Shown here: positions 8,234 through 17,757 of the stretch, one piece after another | How positions within the stretch are numbered: the stretch's first letter is position 1 | Layout of the letters: each line of letters opens with the position of its first letter | From: Pollutimonas thiosulfatoxidans | GTDB lineage: Bacteria > Pseudomonadota > Gammaproteobacteria > Burkholderiales > Burkholderiaceae_B | Length of the DNA: 64,000 nucleotides | Direction of reading: 5' to 3' | Assembly: GCF_004022565.1 (NCBI RefSeq) | Contig: NZ_CP022987.1 | Span: 434,001-498,000 of the forward strand | Program-made: the position numbers and the translations under genes | Notes under the pieces: generated by a model | What the model was told of the DNA's origin: nothing | Databases searched by the model: none | What the model saw: only the letters and a program-made list of their open reading frames with translations

Positions 8234-9628
8234 TTAAACTTGCGTGTCCAATTGATGGTTCCTGATTCTAACCTTGGGGATTTCTATACGGGCAATCAGG
8301 CCGCCGGGTGGCTCGGATATCAATTCGAGCTGGCCGCCGACATGGCCGAGCAATCGCTCCACAATGGCCAGACCCAGGCCGGCGCCGCTGACACCGGTGC
8401 GGGCGGATTCGCCTCGCGAGAAGGGGCGCAGCAAGCGCTGTACATCCGTAGGGGCAATTCCTGTGCCTTGGTCGCGTACTTCGATGGCCAGGATATTGCC
8501 TTGCTGCCTGGCACTCAGTCTGATGCGGGCACGTCCGTCGCCTGGCGTACGACCATAGCGCCTTGCGTTCTCGATCAGATTGCCGACTACGCGCTTCAAG
8601 TCGTGAGCGCTGATCTTGGCGTACAGATTGGGCTCGATATCAGCTGTCAGCTCGCCATCCTGCGCCTCGGTATGCGAGCGCTCGCGCTCGTACAACTCTC
8701 GAAGGGCTGCTGACACGTCTATGCCTTGCTCGGGCACTGCGCCTGCCGGCCGGGCATATTCCATCAGTTGGCCGATACTGTGGTCGATCTGACCCAGGTC
8801 TTCATCGATGGCTTGTCGTGCTTCCTCGGTGACCTGGCTCATCTCGATCTCGAGCCGCATGCGGGCCAAGGGCGTGCGCAGGTCATGTGAGATGCCGGCC
8901 AGCATGATCTCTCGATCTGCCTCGGTTTGGCGGATGTCGCGCGCCATGCGGTTGAAGGCGATGTTCATGTCGCGAATCTCGGCGGGGCCTTTCTCGGGCA
9001 GCGGCGAGGGCATTTCGCCTCGTGCCAATTGCTGGGCGACCTTGGCCAGTTGCGCCAGCGGCCGGTTGACAAAGCGTGCGCTGACTGCGGCGCCCAGCAG
9101 GGCCAGCAACAAGGCGGTTGCGCCCCATCCAAACCACTCCACGCCCGCCGTCAGACCCAATTGCTCGCGGTCGAATACCAACCAGTACTGGTCAGTGTTG
9201 ATCTCGAAACTGACCCAGATGCCTGGTGTCTGGTTCACCATCCACATGACCTGGGTGTCCGGACCCAGACGCTCCTTGATCTCGGTCGCCACGTGGTTCC
9301 AGTAGTTGGAGTTGGGCAGGGGATCGAGCACGTCGGATTCTTCCCGGGGTTGCACCCGCAAACTTTCCTTGGTGGCCAGGTCAAGCAGCAGGGCGGGGCG
9401 CACGCTGGTCGGCGCATAGACCAGCGCCGAGCGCGTAATACTGACCGCCGTGGTGACCCGCTGCGCCATCTGTGCGGCACGCGGGCCTTCTTCCATACTG
9501 AAAAATACCTGTAGCCACGCGCCCAGGCTGACCAGCATCAGGCCCGCCAGCAGCAAGAATGAGCGGCTGAACAGCCCCAGGCGGAACCGTGATGTGCCCA
9601 TGGCCCATTGTTTCTGCGGAGGTGCCAT
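8234..9628 (-). CDS. risS: Sensor histidine kinase RisS (EnvZ-like)
   Basis: Inner-membrane sensor kinase of an OmpR/EnvZ-type system. The 464-residue protein has a first membrane helix at about residues 18-43, a periplasmic domain to about 165, a second helix at about 170-190, a HAMP linker, the phosphoacceptor box GISHDLRTPLARM (histidine near 247) and a HATPase domain with N-box NLIENARRYG (near 350) and the GLGLAIVERL motif. The kinase core is intact. A second ATG (9601, MGTSRF) is an alternative start. The gene lies 28 bp after the response regulator. The name follows Bordetella RisAS; in B. pertussis the kinase is truncated, but here the frame is complete. Confidence 0.88.
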   Translation of the reverse strand: MAPPQKQWAMGTSRFRLGLFSRSFLLLAGLMLVSLGAWLQVFFSMEEGPRAAQMAQRVTTAVSITRSALVYAPTSVRPALLLDLATKESLRVQPREESDVLDPLPNSNYWNHVATEIKERLGPDTQVMWMVNQTPGIWVSFEINTDQYWLVFDREQLGLTAGVEWFGWGATALLLALLGAAVSARFVNRPLAQLAKVAQQLARGEMPSPLPEKGPAEIRDMNIAFNRMARDIRQTEADREIMLAGISHDLRTPLARMRLEIEMSQVTEEARQAIDEDLGQIDHSIGQLMEYARPAGAVPEQGIDVSAALRELYERERSHTEAQDGELTADIEPNLYAKISAHDLKRVVGNLIENARRYGRTPGDGRARIRLSARQQGNILAIEVRDQGTGIAPTDVQRLLRPFSRGESARTGVSGAGLGLAIVERLLGHVGGQLELISEPPGGLIARIEIPKVRIRNHQLDTQV

Positions 9629-9656
9629 GATGGCCGGCTAGGTCATCATGGGTAGG

Positions 9657-10391
9657 CTAGTGGCCACCGTCGGGCACGAACACGTAGCCCAGGCCCCAGA
9701 CGGTCTGGATGAATACCGGTTTGGACGGATTGGGCTCGACCAATTTGCGCAGACGCGAAATCTGTACGTCCAGGCTACGGTCGAAGGCTTCGTATTCTCG
9801 GCCGCGGGCAAGCTCCATGAGTTTGTCGCGAGATAGCGGGATCTTGGGGTGGCGGGCAAAAACCTTCAGCACGGAAAATTCGCCGGTGGTGATCGGCACT
9901 TGCTCGTTGTTGCGCGTAAGCGTGCGAGTGGAAAGATTCAGCACATAAGGGCCGAATTCAATGGATTCGTTTTCCTGGCTGGGAGCGCCTGGGTGCTCTT
10001 CAGTGCCTCGGCGGCGCAGAATGGCGTTGACGCGTGCGAGAAGCTCGCGCGGGTTGAAGGGTTTGGACAGATAGTCGTCGGCGCCCATTTCCAGCCCAAC
10101 AATGCGGTCGATTTCTTCGGCCTTGGCTGTCAGGATAATGATGGGTGTGTTGTCGTGCCCGCCGCGCAAGCGCCGGCAGATCGACAGGCCGTCTTCGCCT
10201 GGCAGCATCAGGTCGAGCACCAGCAAGTCGAAGTGCTCGCGTTGCCATAGCTTGCCCATTTCCTTGGCGTCTTCGGCGACGAAGACGTTGAAGCCCTGTT
10301 CCGAGAGGTATCGGCGCAGTAAATCACGCAAACGGGGATCGTCGTCGACGACGAGGATTTTGCGGGATAGGGATTGATTTTGTGTGTTCAT
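9657..10391 (-). CDS. risA: OmpR-family response regulator RisA
   Basis: DNA-binding response regulator paired with the adjacent kinase. From the ATG at 10391 it is 244 residues. The receiver domain has the acidic pocket VVDDDPR (16-19) and phospho-acceptor D60 in LLVLDLMLPGEDG, then KPFNPRELLARV. The C-terminal half is a winged helix with LSRDKLMELARGREYEAFDRSLDVQISRLR-type recognition sequence (in part) and VWGLGYVF at the end. A longer frame to 10442 is open, but MNTQNQS is the plausible N-terminus. The AT-rich 218 bp upstream contains repeated GTTACA-like hexamers that could be its own binding sites. Confidence 0.92.
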   Translation of the reverse strand: MNTQNQSLSRKILVVDDDPRLRDLLRRYLSEQGFNVFVAEDAKEMGKLWQREHFDLLVLDLMLPGEDGLSICRRLRGGHDNTPIIILTAKAEEIDRIVGLEMGADDYLSKPFNPRELLARVNAILRRRGTEEHPGAPSQENESIEFGPYVLNLSTRTLTRNNEQVPITTGEFSVLKVFARHPKIPLSRDKLMELARGREYEAFDRSLDVQISRLRKLVEPNPSKPVFIQTVWGLGYVFVPDGGH

Positions 10392-10400
10392 GAGGAAAAT

Positions 10401-10508
10401 GTAACAGGGGAGAGTTAGCCCGTACAGGGTCCGTAGCAACAAATTACATTTTAAGCTTTCGGTACAAATTGCAGTTACAACGCAGAAGCATTTATTTTAA
10501 CGGTTACA
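10401..10508. promoter_or_regulatory. Candidate OmpR/RisA half-site repeats upstream of risA
   Basis: The AT-rich region ahead of risA contains ATTACA (10443-10448), GTTACA (10474-10479) and GTTACA (10503-10508), about 30 bp apart, and GTAACA (TGTTAC on the other strand) at 10401-10406. GTTACA is the conserved half of OmpR-type boxes. The spacing near three helical turns fits cooperative binding and autoregulation. This is a pattern seen by eye, not a scored motif. Confidence 0.35.
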
Positions 10509-10609
10509 AGCGCGGCATGGAACTTTTTAAGCAGTAGGCCGGATGCCGGTGCCCGGGTAAAAGACCGATGCTCGGCCCAGTTAGGCGGCAGCGTTTAAAA
10601 TGCTCGCCT

Positions 10610-11854
10610 ATGACTACCCAACTTCTCGCCCTGGAAACATCTACCAACGTCTGCGGCGTGGCCTTATTGCGCGCCAGCGGCCAGCAAATAGACGTGCGCG
10701 TGCTCCAGCATGATGCCACTGCGGAGCATGCGGAACGTTTGCTACCCATGGTGGACCAGTTGCTGCGGGATGCGGGTACTGCCCGGGACGAGCTTGATGC
10801 CGTCGCGTTCGGGCAAGGGCCTGGCGGCTTTACCGGGCTGCGTGTCGCCTGCGGCGTAGCACAGGGGATGGCTTTTGCGCTCGATATCCCGGTGTTGCCC
10901 ATCAGTTCATTGCTGGCGGTTGCGACACGGGCGCGATCACAGTGCACCCCGGGAGTCTTGCATCTGGTGGTGCAGGATGCGCGAATGCGAGAGGTCTACC
11001 TGGCCGCCTATATGGCCGACTCAGGCAACCCGGAGGGTGCATTGCACGAGGTGCAAGCGCCGATTTTGCTGGGCGTGGATAGCGTGGGCGCCTGGCTTGC
11101 GGATTACGCCGCAGCAGGTGCTACGGCGCCTCAGGTCTTTTTGGCGGGTGACGCGGCCACCGCTTATCCTGAAATCGCAGCGTCCTTGTCAGACCTTGGT
11201 GTTATCCAGGGCCCGAGCTTGCGGCCCGACGCCGAAACCGTCGCTCGCCTGGCACTGACGGCCTGGCAGCAAGGCAAGGCCATTTTGCCCGACCATGCTG
11301 CCCCCTTGTATGTGCGCGATAAAGTGGCTTATACGGTACGCGAGCGTGCCCAAGGAGCCGGTGGTAACCCACGGGCCGGCGAGTTCGAGCTTGCGCTGAT
11401 ACCTATGTCGGAAGAGCACCTTGACGAGGTCGCAGCCATCGAACAAAGCGTGCAGGCTTTTCCATGGACGCGCGGCAACTTTGCCGATGGCCTGGAAGCT
11501 GGCTATGGATCCTGGGTGGTGCGCCAAGCCGGGCGTACCGTTGCCTTTTGCATGGCCATGTTTGCGCCGGATGTCGCACACGTGTTGGTCATTGCCGTGG
11601 CGCCCGACAGCCAGAAGCAGGGCATAGGCGCCTTGTTGCTGCGACAATGCGAGCAGGTTGCCATGTCTCATGGTTTGACGTCTATGGTGCTCGAGGTGCG
11701 CCCCTCCAACGAGAACGCGCTGCGGTTTTATCGCCATCAGGGTTTTGAACTGCTGACAGTGCGTAAAGATTACTATCCGGCCGCGCACGGTAAACGTGAA
11801 GACGCCTGCGTGATGCATAAGACACTGCAGCCAGTCGCCAAGGAAACTCCATGA
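10610..11854 (+). CDS. TsaB-RimI fusion: tRNA threonylcarbamoyladenosine factor joined to ribosomal-protein alanine acetyltransferase
   Basis: One 414-residue protein carries two enzymes normally encoded apart. Residues 1-240 are TsaB (starts MTTQLLALETSTNVCG; GQGPGGFTGLRVACG), the partner of TsaD in forming t6A37 in ANN-decoding tRNAs. From about residue 258 a GNAT domain resembles RimI, which acetylates the N-terminal alanine of ribosomal protein S18: AFPWTRGNFADG, the acetyl-CoA loop QKQGIGALLLRQC, LEVRPSNENALRFYRHQGF and YYPAAHGKREDA. No stop or frameshift interrupts the joint. The ATG at 10610 fits the TsaB start. It overlaps the uracil-DNA glycosylase gene by 4 nt. The fusion has been annotated in Bordetella relatives. 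Confidence 0.93.
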   Translation: MTTQLLALETSTNVCGVALLRASGQQIDVRVLQHDATAEHAERLLPMVDQLLRDAGTARDELDAVAFGQGPGGFTGLRVACGVAQGMAFALDIPVLPISSLLAVATRARSQCTPGVLHLVVQDARMREVYLAAYMADSGNPEGALHEVQAPILLGVDSVGAWLADYAAAGATAPQVFLAGDAATAYPEIAASLSDLGVIQGPSLRPDAETVARLALTAWQQGKAILPDHAAPLYVRDKVAYTVRERAQGAGGNPRAGEFELALIPMSEEHLDEVAAIEQSVQAFPWTRGNFADGLEAGYGSWVVRQAGRTVAFCMAMFAPDVAHVLVIAVAPDSQKQGIGALLLRQCEQVAMSHGLTSMVLEVRPSNENALRFYRHQGFELLTVRKDYYPAAHGKREDACVMHKTLQPVAKETP

Positions 11855-12678
11855 AGGCTCCCGTGCTAAGTGTCCTGCAGCAAGCCTGGCTGCAAGAACT
11901 CGGTCTGGATCGGCGCGCGCTCGCCGCGTGGGCGCAGAGCGACGCCGTCAAGCCCACCCCGCCCGCGACGCAAGCCGCTGCACCTGCCCCTGCCGCCGCA
12001 CGTGCTTCCCGGCCGGAGCCCTCGTCCTTTCAACGTGCGCGGCCAGCGATGCCGGCCGCCCCAACAGCCGTCACGCCGAAGGCCGCTCCCGCTGCCTCGT
12101 TGCCTGACGGTTGGGACGATTTGCTGTCGCACGTAGCGGCCTGTGTCGCTTGCGACTTGCATACCGGTAGAAGCCAGGCGGTATTCGGCCACGGTGCAAC
12201 CGAGATGCCCGACTGGATGCTGATCGGAGAGGCGCCAGGAGACCAGGACGACAAGGCCGGCTTGCCGTTCCAGGGTAAGGCAGGGGTGCTTTTGCATGCG
12301 ATGCTGGCATCTATCGGTGTGCCGGTACAAGAGCCAGCCGCCATCTACTACACCAACATCGTCAAGTGTCGGCCGCTGGGCAACCGACCGCCACGTGCGG
12401 AAGAGATCGCCGCCTGCCGGCCGTATCTGCTGCGGCAGATAGCAGTGATCAAGCCGCTGCGGGTCATTGCGTTGGGGCGTCTGGCGGCGCAAGCGCTGTT
12501 GGGAGTCGACGAAGAACTTGAAGCTTTGCGAGGCCGTGTGCACCATTTGACCGGCGATGACGGCTCCAGCACCCCGATGATTGCGACCTATCATCCCGCC
12601 GCGCTGCTGATGCGGCCCCAACACAAGGCCGACGCCTGGCGTGATCTTCTGCTGGCCCGTTCGCTTACTGCCGCTTAA
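11851..12678 (+). CDS. Iron-sulfur uracil-DNA glycosylase (family 4/5 type)
   Basis: Removes uracil from DNA to start base excision repair. The 275-residue protein begins with an Ala/Pro-rich, probably flexible 85-residue extension. The catalytic domain has GEAPGDQDDKAGLPF, the FVGK-like segment QGKAGVLL and the closing motif YHPAALLM. Four cysteines C98, C101, C173 and C189 have the spacing of the [4Fe-4S] ligands of this family. The start overlaps the tsaB-rimI stop by ATGA. The end overlaps the last 4 nt of the convergent lplT. Confidence 0.9.
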   Translation: MKAPVLSVLQQAWLQELGLDRRALAAWAQSDAVKPTPPATQAAAPAPAAARASRPEPSSFQRARPAMPAAPTAVTPKAAPAASLPDGWDDLLSHVAACVACDLHTGRSQAVFGHGATEMPDWMLIGEAPGDQDDKAGLPFQGKAGVLLHAMLASIGVPVQEPAAIYYTNIVKCRPLGNRPPRAEEIAACRPYLLRQIAVIKPLRVIALGRLAAQALLGVDEELEALRGRVHHLTGDDGSSTPMIATYHPAALLMRPQHKADAWRDLLLARSLTAA

Positions 12679-14036
12679 CGATGCTGTTGCAGCGCCTGGC
12701 CGTGGCCATGTTGCCCGATGGTGTTTTCCAGGCCCGGGTTGGCCTTGTGATTCAGTCGGTTCCAGTGGATGAACACGAGCATGAGCGCGGCAACCAGTAA
12801 CCCGAAAATGACGATAATGGCGTTGATCGGCAAGTTCAGCCACAGCATCAGGCTGTAGATGGCCAGCATCAGCAAGATATTCAGTTGCTCATTGAAGTTT
12901 TGCACCGCAATCGAGTGCCCAGCTGACAGCAGCACATGGCCGCGGTGCTGCAGCAGAGCGTTCATGGGAACCACGAAGAAGCCCGATAGCGCGCCAATCA
13001 ACAGCAACACGCTGTAGACGGCCCACCGGTCGTGGACCAGCGGCATCAGCATCACCGCAAAGCCCATCACCACGCCCACCGGCAGGACAGCCAGGGCGCG
13101 CTTGAGCGGCACACGGCCGGCCAGGATGGAGCCCCCAACCGTACCGAGGGCGGCGATGCCCATCAGCACCGACGCCTGATCCAGGCGATAGCCTAAATGT
13201 CGCGCGCCCCATTCGATCACAATGAATTGCAAGGTTGCCCCCGCGCCCCAGAACAGGGTGGTGACTGCCAGGGAAATCTGACCCAGCTTGTCATGCCACA
13301 GCACCCGCACATAGCTGTTGAAAGCACCTATCAATTTGATGGGATTGGTTTGCTGCCGGGGGTAGACCACATGGGTTTGCGGGATCAGCAAATTCGTCAG
13401 CGCGGCCAGCAGATAGATGAAGACAATAATAAGGATGGCCGCTTCGGCTCGCGTGTGCACATGGTCGCTGATCCAGGAGTCTGTCAACAAGGCGCTGGAC
13501 ACCGTGGGGCTGACCAATATGCCGCCGACCACCGTGCCCACGATGATGGACAGCACCGTCAGGCCTTCTATCCAGCTGTTGCCCTTGACCAGCAGGTGCG
13601 GCGGCAGCATCTCGGTGACGATGCCGTATTTGGCCGGCGAATAGGCGGCGGCCCCTATCCCGACCAGCGTGTAGGCGCCAAATATCAACAGCAACTGGTG
13701 TTGATTTCCGAACCCATAGGCCTGGTAACTGAACATCAACAGACAGCCGCATATCTTGATGGCATTTGTGATGAACATGACGCGCCCCTTGGGCAGCGAG
13801 TCGGCGAAAGCGCCAACAAAGGCGGCGAGCACCACATAGGCCAGCGCGAACCACCATTTCATCATGGGGGCCATCCAGTCCGGGCCGTGCAGATCGGCGA
13901 TCAAGGCGATGGCGGCTATCAGGAGCGCATTGTCCGCCAGGGACGAAAGCGCCTGGGCCAGCATGACCAGATAAAAGCCTTTTTTCAATGCGGATCTCTG
14001 CTTTGAGGTTGTTTGCAGCCGTACGGACAACAGCAA
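12675..14036 (-). CDS. lplT: Lysophospholipid transporter LplT (major facilitator superfamily)
   Basis: Inner-membrane carrier that moves lysophospholipids from the outer to the inner leaflet for re-acylation. The frame encodes about 453 residues with some twelve hydrophobic segments. It shares with E. coli LplT the stretches SLADNALL, VGIGAAAYSPAKYGI, LFWGAGATLQF and GFFVVPMNALLQHRG. The aas acyltransferase fused or adjacent in some genomes is not here. No ATG precedes the first helix; the furthest TTG is at 14036 and a second TTG (14988 minus 1000, i.e. 13988) precedes KKGFYLVM, so the N-terminus is uncertain by about 16 residues. It is divergent from smc. Confidence 0.88.
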   Translation of the reverse strand: MLLSVRLQTTSKQRSALKKGFYLVMLAQALSSLADNALLIAAIALIADLHGPDWMAPMMKWWFALAYVVLAAFVGAFADSLPKGRVMFITNAIKICGCLLMFSYQAYGFGNQHQLLLIFGAYTLVGIGAAAYSPAKYGIVTEMLPPHLLVKGNSWIEGLTVLSIIVGTVVGGILVSPTVSSALLTDSWISDHVHTRAEAAILIIVFIYLLAALTNLLIPQTHVVYPRQQTNPIKLIGAFNSYVRVLWHDKLGQISLAVTTLFWGAGATLQFIVIEWGARHLGYRLDQASVLMGIAALGTVGGSILAGRVPLKRALAVLPVGVVMGFAVMLMPLVHDRWAVYSVLLLIGALSGFFVVPMNALLQHRGHVLLSAGHSIAVQNFNEQLNILLMLAIYSLMLWLNLPINAIIVIFGLLVAALMLVFIHWNRLNHKANPGLENTIGQHGHGQALQQHR

Positions 14037-14189
14037 AAAAATGTAAACGAGTATAGCGGCACAACGGAAAATAATAGCGTAGTTTGCCGCAAGCCTAGGT
14101 TGGCTCCTATGGGTGCGTTATCATACGAGCCGGTTAAGCCCCTCCTTCGAAACCGTTTTCTGTCGTCATTTTTATATTGCCCGCTTATT

Positions 14190-17100
14190 GTGCGTCTGAC
14201 CCAGATAAAACTCGCCGGCTTCAAATCCTTTGTCGAACCGACAGTCATTCCCACGCCTAGTCAATTGGTGGGGGTGGTCGGTCCCAATGGTTGCGGCAAG
14301 TCCAACATTATCGATGCGGTACGCTGGGTGTTGGGGGAATCGAAGGCTTCCGAGTTGCGTGGTGAATCCATGCAGGACGTCATCTTCAATGGCTCCAGCA
14401 ACCGCAAGCCGGCGGCCCGGGCCTCGGTGGAACTGGTGTTTGACAACTCCGAAGGCAGGGCAGCCGGACAGTGGAGCACATATGCCGAGATTGCGGTGCG
14501 CCGGGTGCTTACCCGCGATGGCACCAGCAGCTATCTGGTCAATAATCAACAGGTCCGGCGTCGCGACATACATGACATTTTCCTGGGCACCGGCCTGGGA
14601 TCACGGGGCTACGCGATCATCGGTCAGGGCATGATCAATCGCCTTATCGAGGCAAGGCCCGAAGAACTGCGCGTATTCCTGGAAGAGGCCGCTGGCGTGT
14701 CCCGCTACAAAGAGCGACGGCGCGAGACCGAGAATCGCCTGAGCGACACTCGCGAAAATCTGACGCGTGTCGAAGACATACTGCGCGAGCTGAACAATCA
14801 GCTCGAGAAGCTGGAAGCGCAGGCGCAGGTGGCACAGCAGTATCGCGGCTTGCAGGAAGATGGCGAGCGCAAGCAGCATGCGCTCTGGCTACTGAAAGAG
14901 AGCCAGGCGCGCGAAGATCAGCAAGCCAAGTTTCTGGCGATCGAGCAAGCGCAGACCGAATTGGAAGCGGCCGTGGCCGGACTGCGGGCCGGAGAATCCG
15001 CGCTGGAGTCCCGCCGCCAGGCGCATTACGCTGCCAGCGACGCTGTCCATGCGGCGCAAGGGCTGTTGTTCGAAGCCGGCGCTCAGGTCAGTCGCCTGGA
15101 GGCAGAGATCCGGCACGTGGTCGACTCGCGCAATCGCGTGCAGGCGCGGCGTACCCAGCTGGAAGGCCAGTTGCAGGAATGGGCGGATCAGCAAACGCAT
15201 TGCACCGAGCAGATAGCTCAGGCCGAGCTTGACCTGGAAACGGCGCAAGCGCGCACGGAAGAAGCACGCAATCAGGCCGAGCAAGCCGAGTCGGCACTGC
15301 CCGATATCGAAACCCGGGTGCGCAACGCCGCAGCGGCGCGCAACGATATGCGCGGTGTATTGGCTCGGGTGGAACAAGAGTTGGCGCTGGTCGCACAGAC
15401 GCAGCGCGATGCCGACCGGCAATTGCAGGCGCTGGAATTGCGCCAGGAACGACTGGAGCTCGAACTGCGCGCCTTGAACGCGCCGGACCCGGCCAATCTG
15501 GAAAGGTTGGCGGGCGACAGTACGGCGATGCAAGCACAGCTCGAGGAAGCGCAAGCCCAGCTCATGGAGCTGGAAGACCGCCTGCCTCAGCGGGACGAAG
15601 AGCGACGTGCGGCCCATGCCGCCGCCCAGCAAGAGTTGCAAGCTGCGGGCCGTCTGGAGGCCCGCCTGTCCGCACTGGCCAAGCTGCAGGAAGACGTGCA
15701 AAAAAAGGGCGCCCTGGAACCCTGGCTGGCGCACCATGAACTGAACAGCTTGGCCCGTCTGTGGCAGAAGCTGCACATCGAGCCGGGATGGGAAACCGCA
15801 CTGGAGTCCGTGCTGCGTGAACGCATGACTGGCGTCGAGCTTAGGCAACTGGAGCATGCCCGAGCTTTCGCCGCCGACGCGCCGCCCGCGCGCCTGGCGT
15901 TTTACCAGGTGCCGGTCGCCGCCGTCGCGCCTGTGGCGGTTGCCGGCATGATTCCCCTGAGCAGCCTGTTGCGCATCAGCGATGCGGATCTGCGCACCTT
16001 GCTGAACGACTGGTTGCAAGGGGCTTATGTTTGCACTGATGTTGCCAAGGCGCTGGAGCAGCGCGGCGACTTACCTTCTGGCGGTGTCTACGTCGTTCGC
16101 GAAGGCCATCTGGTTGACCGCCATAGCGTGCGTTTTTATGCGCCTGATTCCGAGCAAGCAGGCATGCTGGCCCGCCAGCAAGAGATCGAGAACCTGCAGC
16201 GTGACTTGAAGGCCAGCCAACTGATTGCGGATCAGGCGCTGAGCGCCGTTGCGCAGGCCGAGAGCGCCTGGCAACAGGTGTCGCAGTCTGTAGCTCCAGC
16301 GCGCCAGCGGGTTGCCGAACTGACGCGCAGACTGCACGATGTGCAATTGGAGTACTCACGACTGAAGCAACAGGCCGAGCAATCGGGCGAGCGCGCCGCG
16401 CGCATACAGGAAGACCTCACTGAAATCCGGATCCAGCGGGAAGAGCTGGCTGCCAGCAAGGAAGAAGCTGAGGCAAGGTTCGAGGTCCTGGATGTGCAAC
16501 TGGGCGAACACCAAACGCTATACGCCGATGCCGAGATGTCAGGCGAAGACCTGCAGTTGCAAGCCGAGAAAGCACGGCAACACCTCAGGGACCTCGAGCG
16601 CGCAGTGTCCGAGTCTGAATACGCGGAGCGGGCTCTGCAGACCCGGATCGCCGATCTGAAGCGGAATCTGCAACTTGCCGCTGACCAGGCGCAGCGCGCC
16701 ACGTCCGAGCTTGAGAGCCTGCAGGGCGAACTGTTTGAACTGGATGCCTCGGCTACGCAGGCAGGTTTGCAAGATGCCCTGGAGCTGCGTGCAGAGCGCG
16801 AGGAAGCATTGGGCAGGGCGCGCATCGAGCTTGATAATCTGGCCGCTACCTTGCGCAGTGCGGACGAAGAGCGTGCCAGCCTGGAACTTACACTCGAGCC
16901 CCGCCGCGCTCGCATTACCCAGTTGCAGTTGCAAGAACAGGCAGCGCGACTGGCGGTGGAGCAGTTTGCCGAGCAATTAGACACGAATGAGGTCAATCGC
17001 GACCAACTGCGCGAGCTTCTGGCCCAGCAGCCAGACGAGTGGCGGCGCAGCAACTGGCTGCAGTCGGAAGTACAGCGCATTTCGCGCTTGATCGATAGCC

Positions 17101-17714
17101 TGGGTCCGGTCAACCTGGCGGCGCTGGACGAATTGAACGCCGCCCGCGAGCGCAAGGGTTTCCTTGATGCCCAGCATCTGGACCTGACGACCGCCATCGA
17201 AACCCTGGAAGATGCCATACGCAAGATCGATCGCGAGACGCGCGAGTTGCTGCAAGCTACCTTCAATACGGTCAACCATCATTTTGGCGAGTTGTTCCCC
17301 CAGCTTTTTGGGGGCGGGGAGGCCAAGCTTGTTGTCACCGGCGACGAGATCCTGGATGCGGGCGTACAAGTCATGGCGCAACCGCCCGGCAAGCGCAACA
17401 GCACTATCCACTTGTTATCCGGCGGCGAGAAGGCGCTGACCGCCACCGCGCTGGTATTTGCGTTGTTCAAACTTAACCCCGCGCCATTCTGCTTGCTCGA
17501 CGAGGTCGACGCGCCATTGGATGACGCCAACACGGAAAGATATGCAAATCTGGTCAGCAGCATGAGCGAGCAAACGCAGTTTCTTTTCATTTCGCACAAT
17601 AAAATTGCCATGCAGATGGCCAAGCAACTTGTTGGCGTTACCATGCAGGAACAGGGTGTTTCGCGGATCGTCGCGGTCGACATTGATTCCGCCCTGCAAT
17701 TGGCCGAAGTCTGA
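14190..17714 (+). CDS. smc: Chromosome segregation protein SMC
   Basis: Structural-maintenance-of-chromosomes ATPase, the core of the condensin that organises and separates replicated DNA with ScpA and ScpB. From the GTG at 14190 it has 1174 residues and begins MRLTQIKLAGFKSFV, the family N-terminus; longer open sequence upstream does not match. Order: Walker A GPNGCGKS (31-38), coiled coil to about 500, hinge (about 505-650), second coiled coil, ABC signature LLSGGEKALTATALV (about 1074) and Walker B FCLLDEVDAPLDD (about 1100). The arms are rich in Q, E, A and R in heptad order. It is followed by zipA and ligA. Confidence 0.96.
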   Translation: MRLTQIKLAGFKSFVEPTVIPTPSQLVGVVGPNGCGKSNIIDAVRWVLGESKASELRGESMQDVIFNGSSNRKPAARASVELVFDNSEGRAAGQWSTYAEIAVRRVLTRDGTSSYLVNNQQVRRRDIHDIFLGTGLGSRGYAIIGQGMINRLIEARPEELRVFLEEAAGVSRYKERRRETENRLSDTRENLTRVEDILRELNNQLEKLEAQAQVAQQYRGLQEDGERKQHALWLLKESQAREDQQAKFLAIEQAQTELEAAVAGLRAGESALESRRQAHYAASDAVHAAQGLLFEAGAQVSRLEAEIRHVVDSRNRVQARRTQLEGQLQEWADQQTHCTEQIAQAELDLETAQARTEEARNQAEQAESALPDIETRVRNAAAARNDMRGVLARVEQELALVAQTQRDADRQLQALELRQERLELELRALNAPDPANLERLAGDSTAMQAQLEEAQAQLMELEDRLPQRDEERRAAHAAAQQELQAAGRLEARLSALAKLQEDVQKKGALEPWLAHHELNSLARLWQKLHIEPGWETALESVLRERMTGVELRQLEHARAFAADAPPARLAFYQVPVAAVAPVAVAGMIPLSSLLRISDADLRTLLNDWLQGAYVCTDVAKALEQRGDLPSGGVYVVREGHLVDRHSVRFYAPDSEQAGMLARQQEIENLQRDLKASQLIADQALSAVAQAESAWQQVSQSVAPARQRVAELTRRLHDVQLEYSRLKQQAEQSGERAARIQEDLTEIRIQREELAASKEEAEARFEVLDVQLGEHQTLYADAEMSGEDLQLQAEKARQHLRDLERAVSESEYAERALQTRIADLKRNLQLAADQAQRATSELESLQGELFELDASATQAGLQDALELRAEREEALGRARIELDNLAATLRSADEERASLELTLEPRRARITQLQLQEQAARLAVEQFAEQLDTNEVNRDQLRELLAQQPDEWRRSNWLQSEVQRISRLIDSLGPVNLAALDELNAARERKGFLDAQHLDLTTAIETLEDAIRKIDRETRELLQATFNTVNHHFGELFPQLFGGGEAKLVVTGDEILDAGVQVMAQPPGKRNSTIHLLSGGEKALTATALVFALFKLNPAPFCLLDEVDAPLDDANTERYANLVSSMSEQTQFLFISHNKIAMQMAKQLVGVTMQEQGVSRIVAVDIDSALQLAEV

Positions 17715-17757
17715 AGGTGGGTATGGGTAAACGTTTGGTGATACGGCGAGGCTGACA

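Noticed and set aside
10519..10545. GGAACTT resembling a sigma-E -35 element upstream of tsaB-rimI
   Set aside because: No matching -10 (TCTGA/TCNNA) at the required distance.
16232..17275. 347-codon minus-strand frame rich in Ser/Arg/Ala opposite smc
   Set aside because: Composition is that of an antisense coiled-coil gene; no domain.
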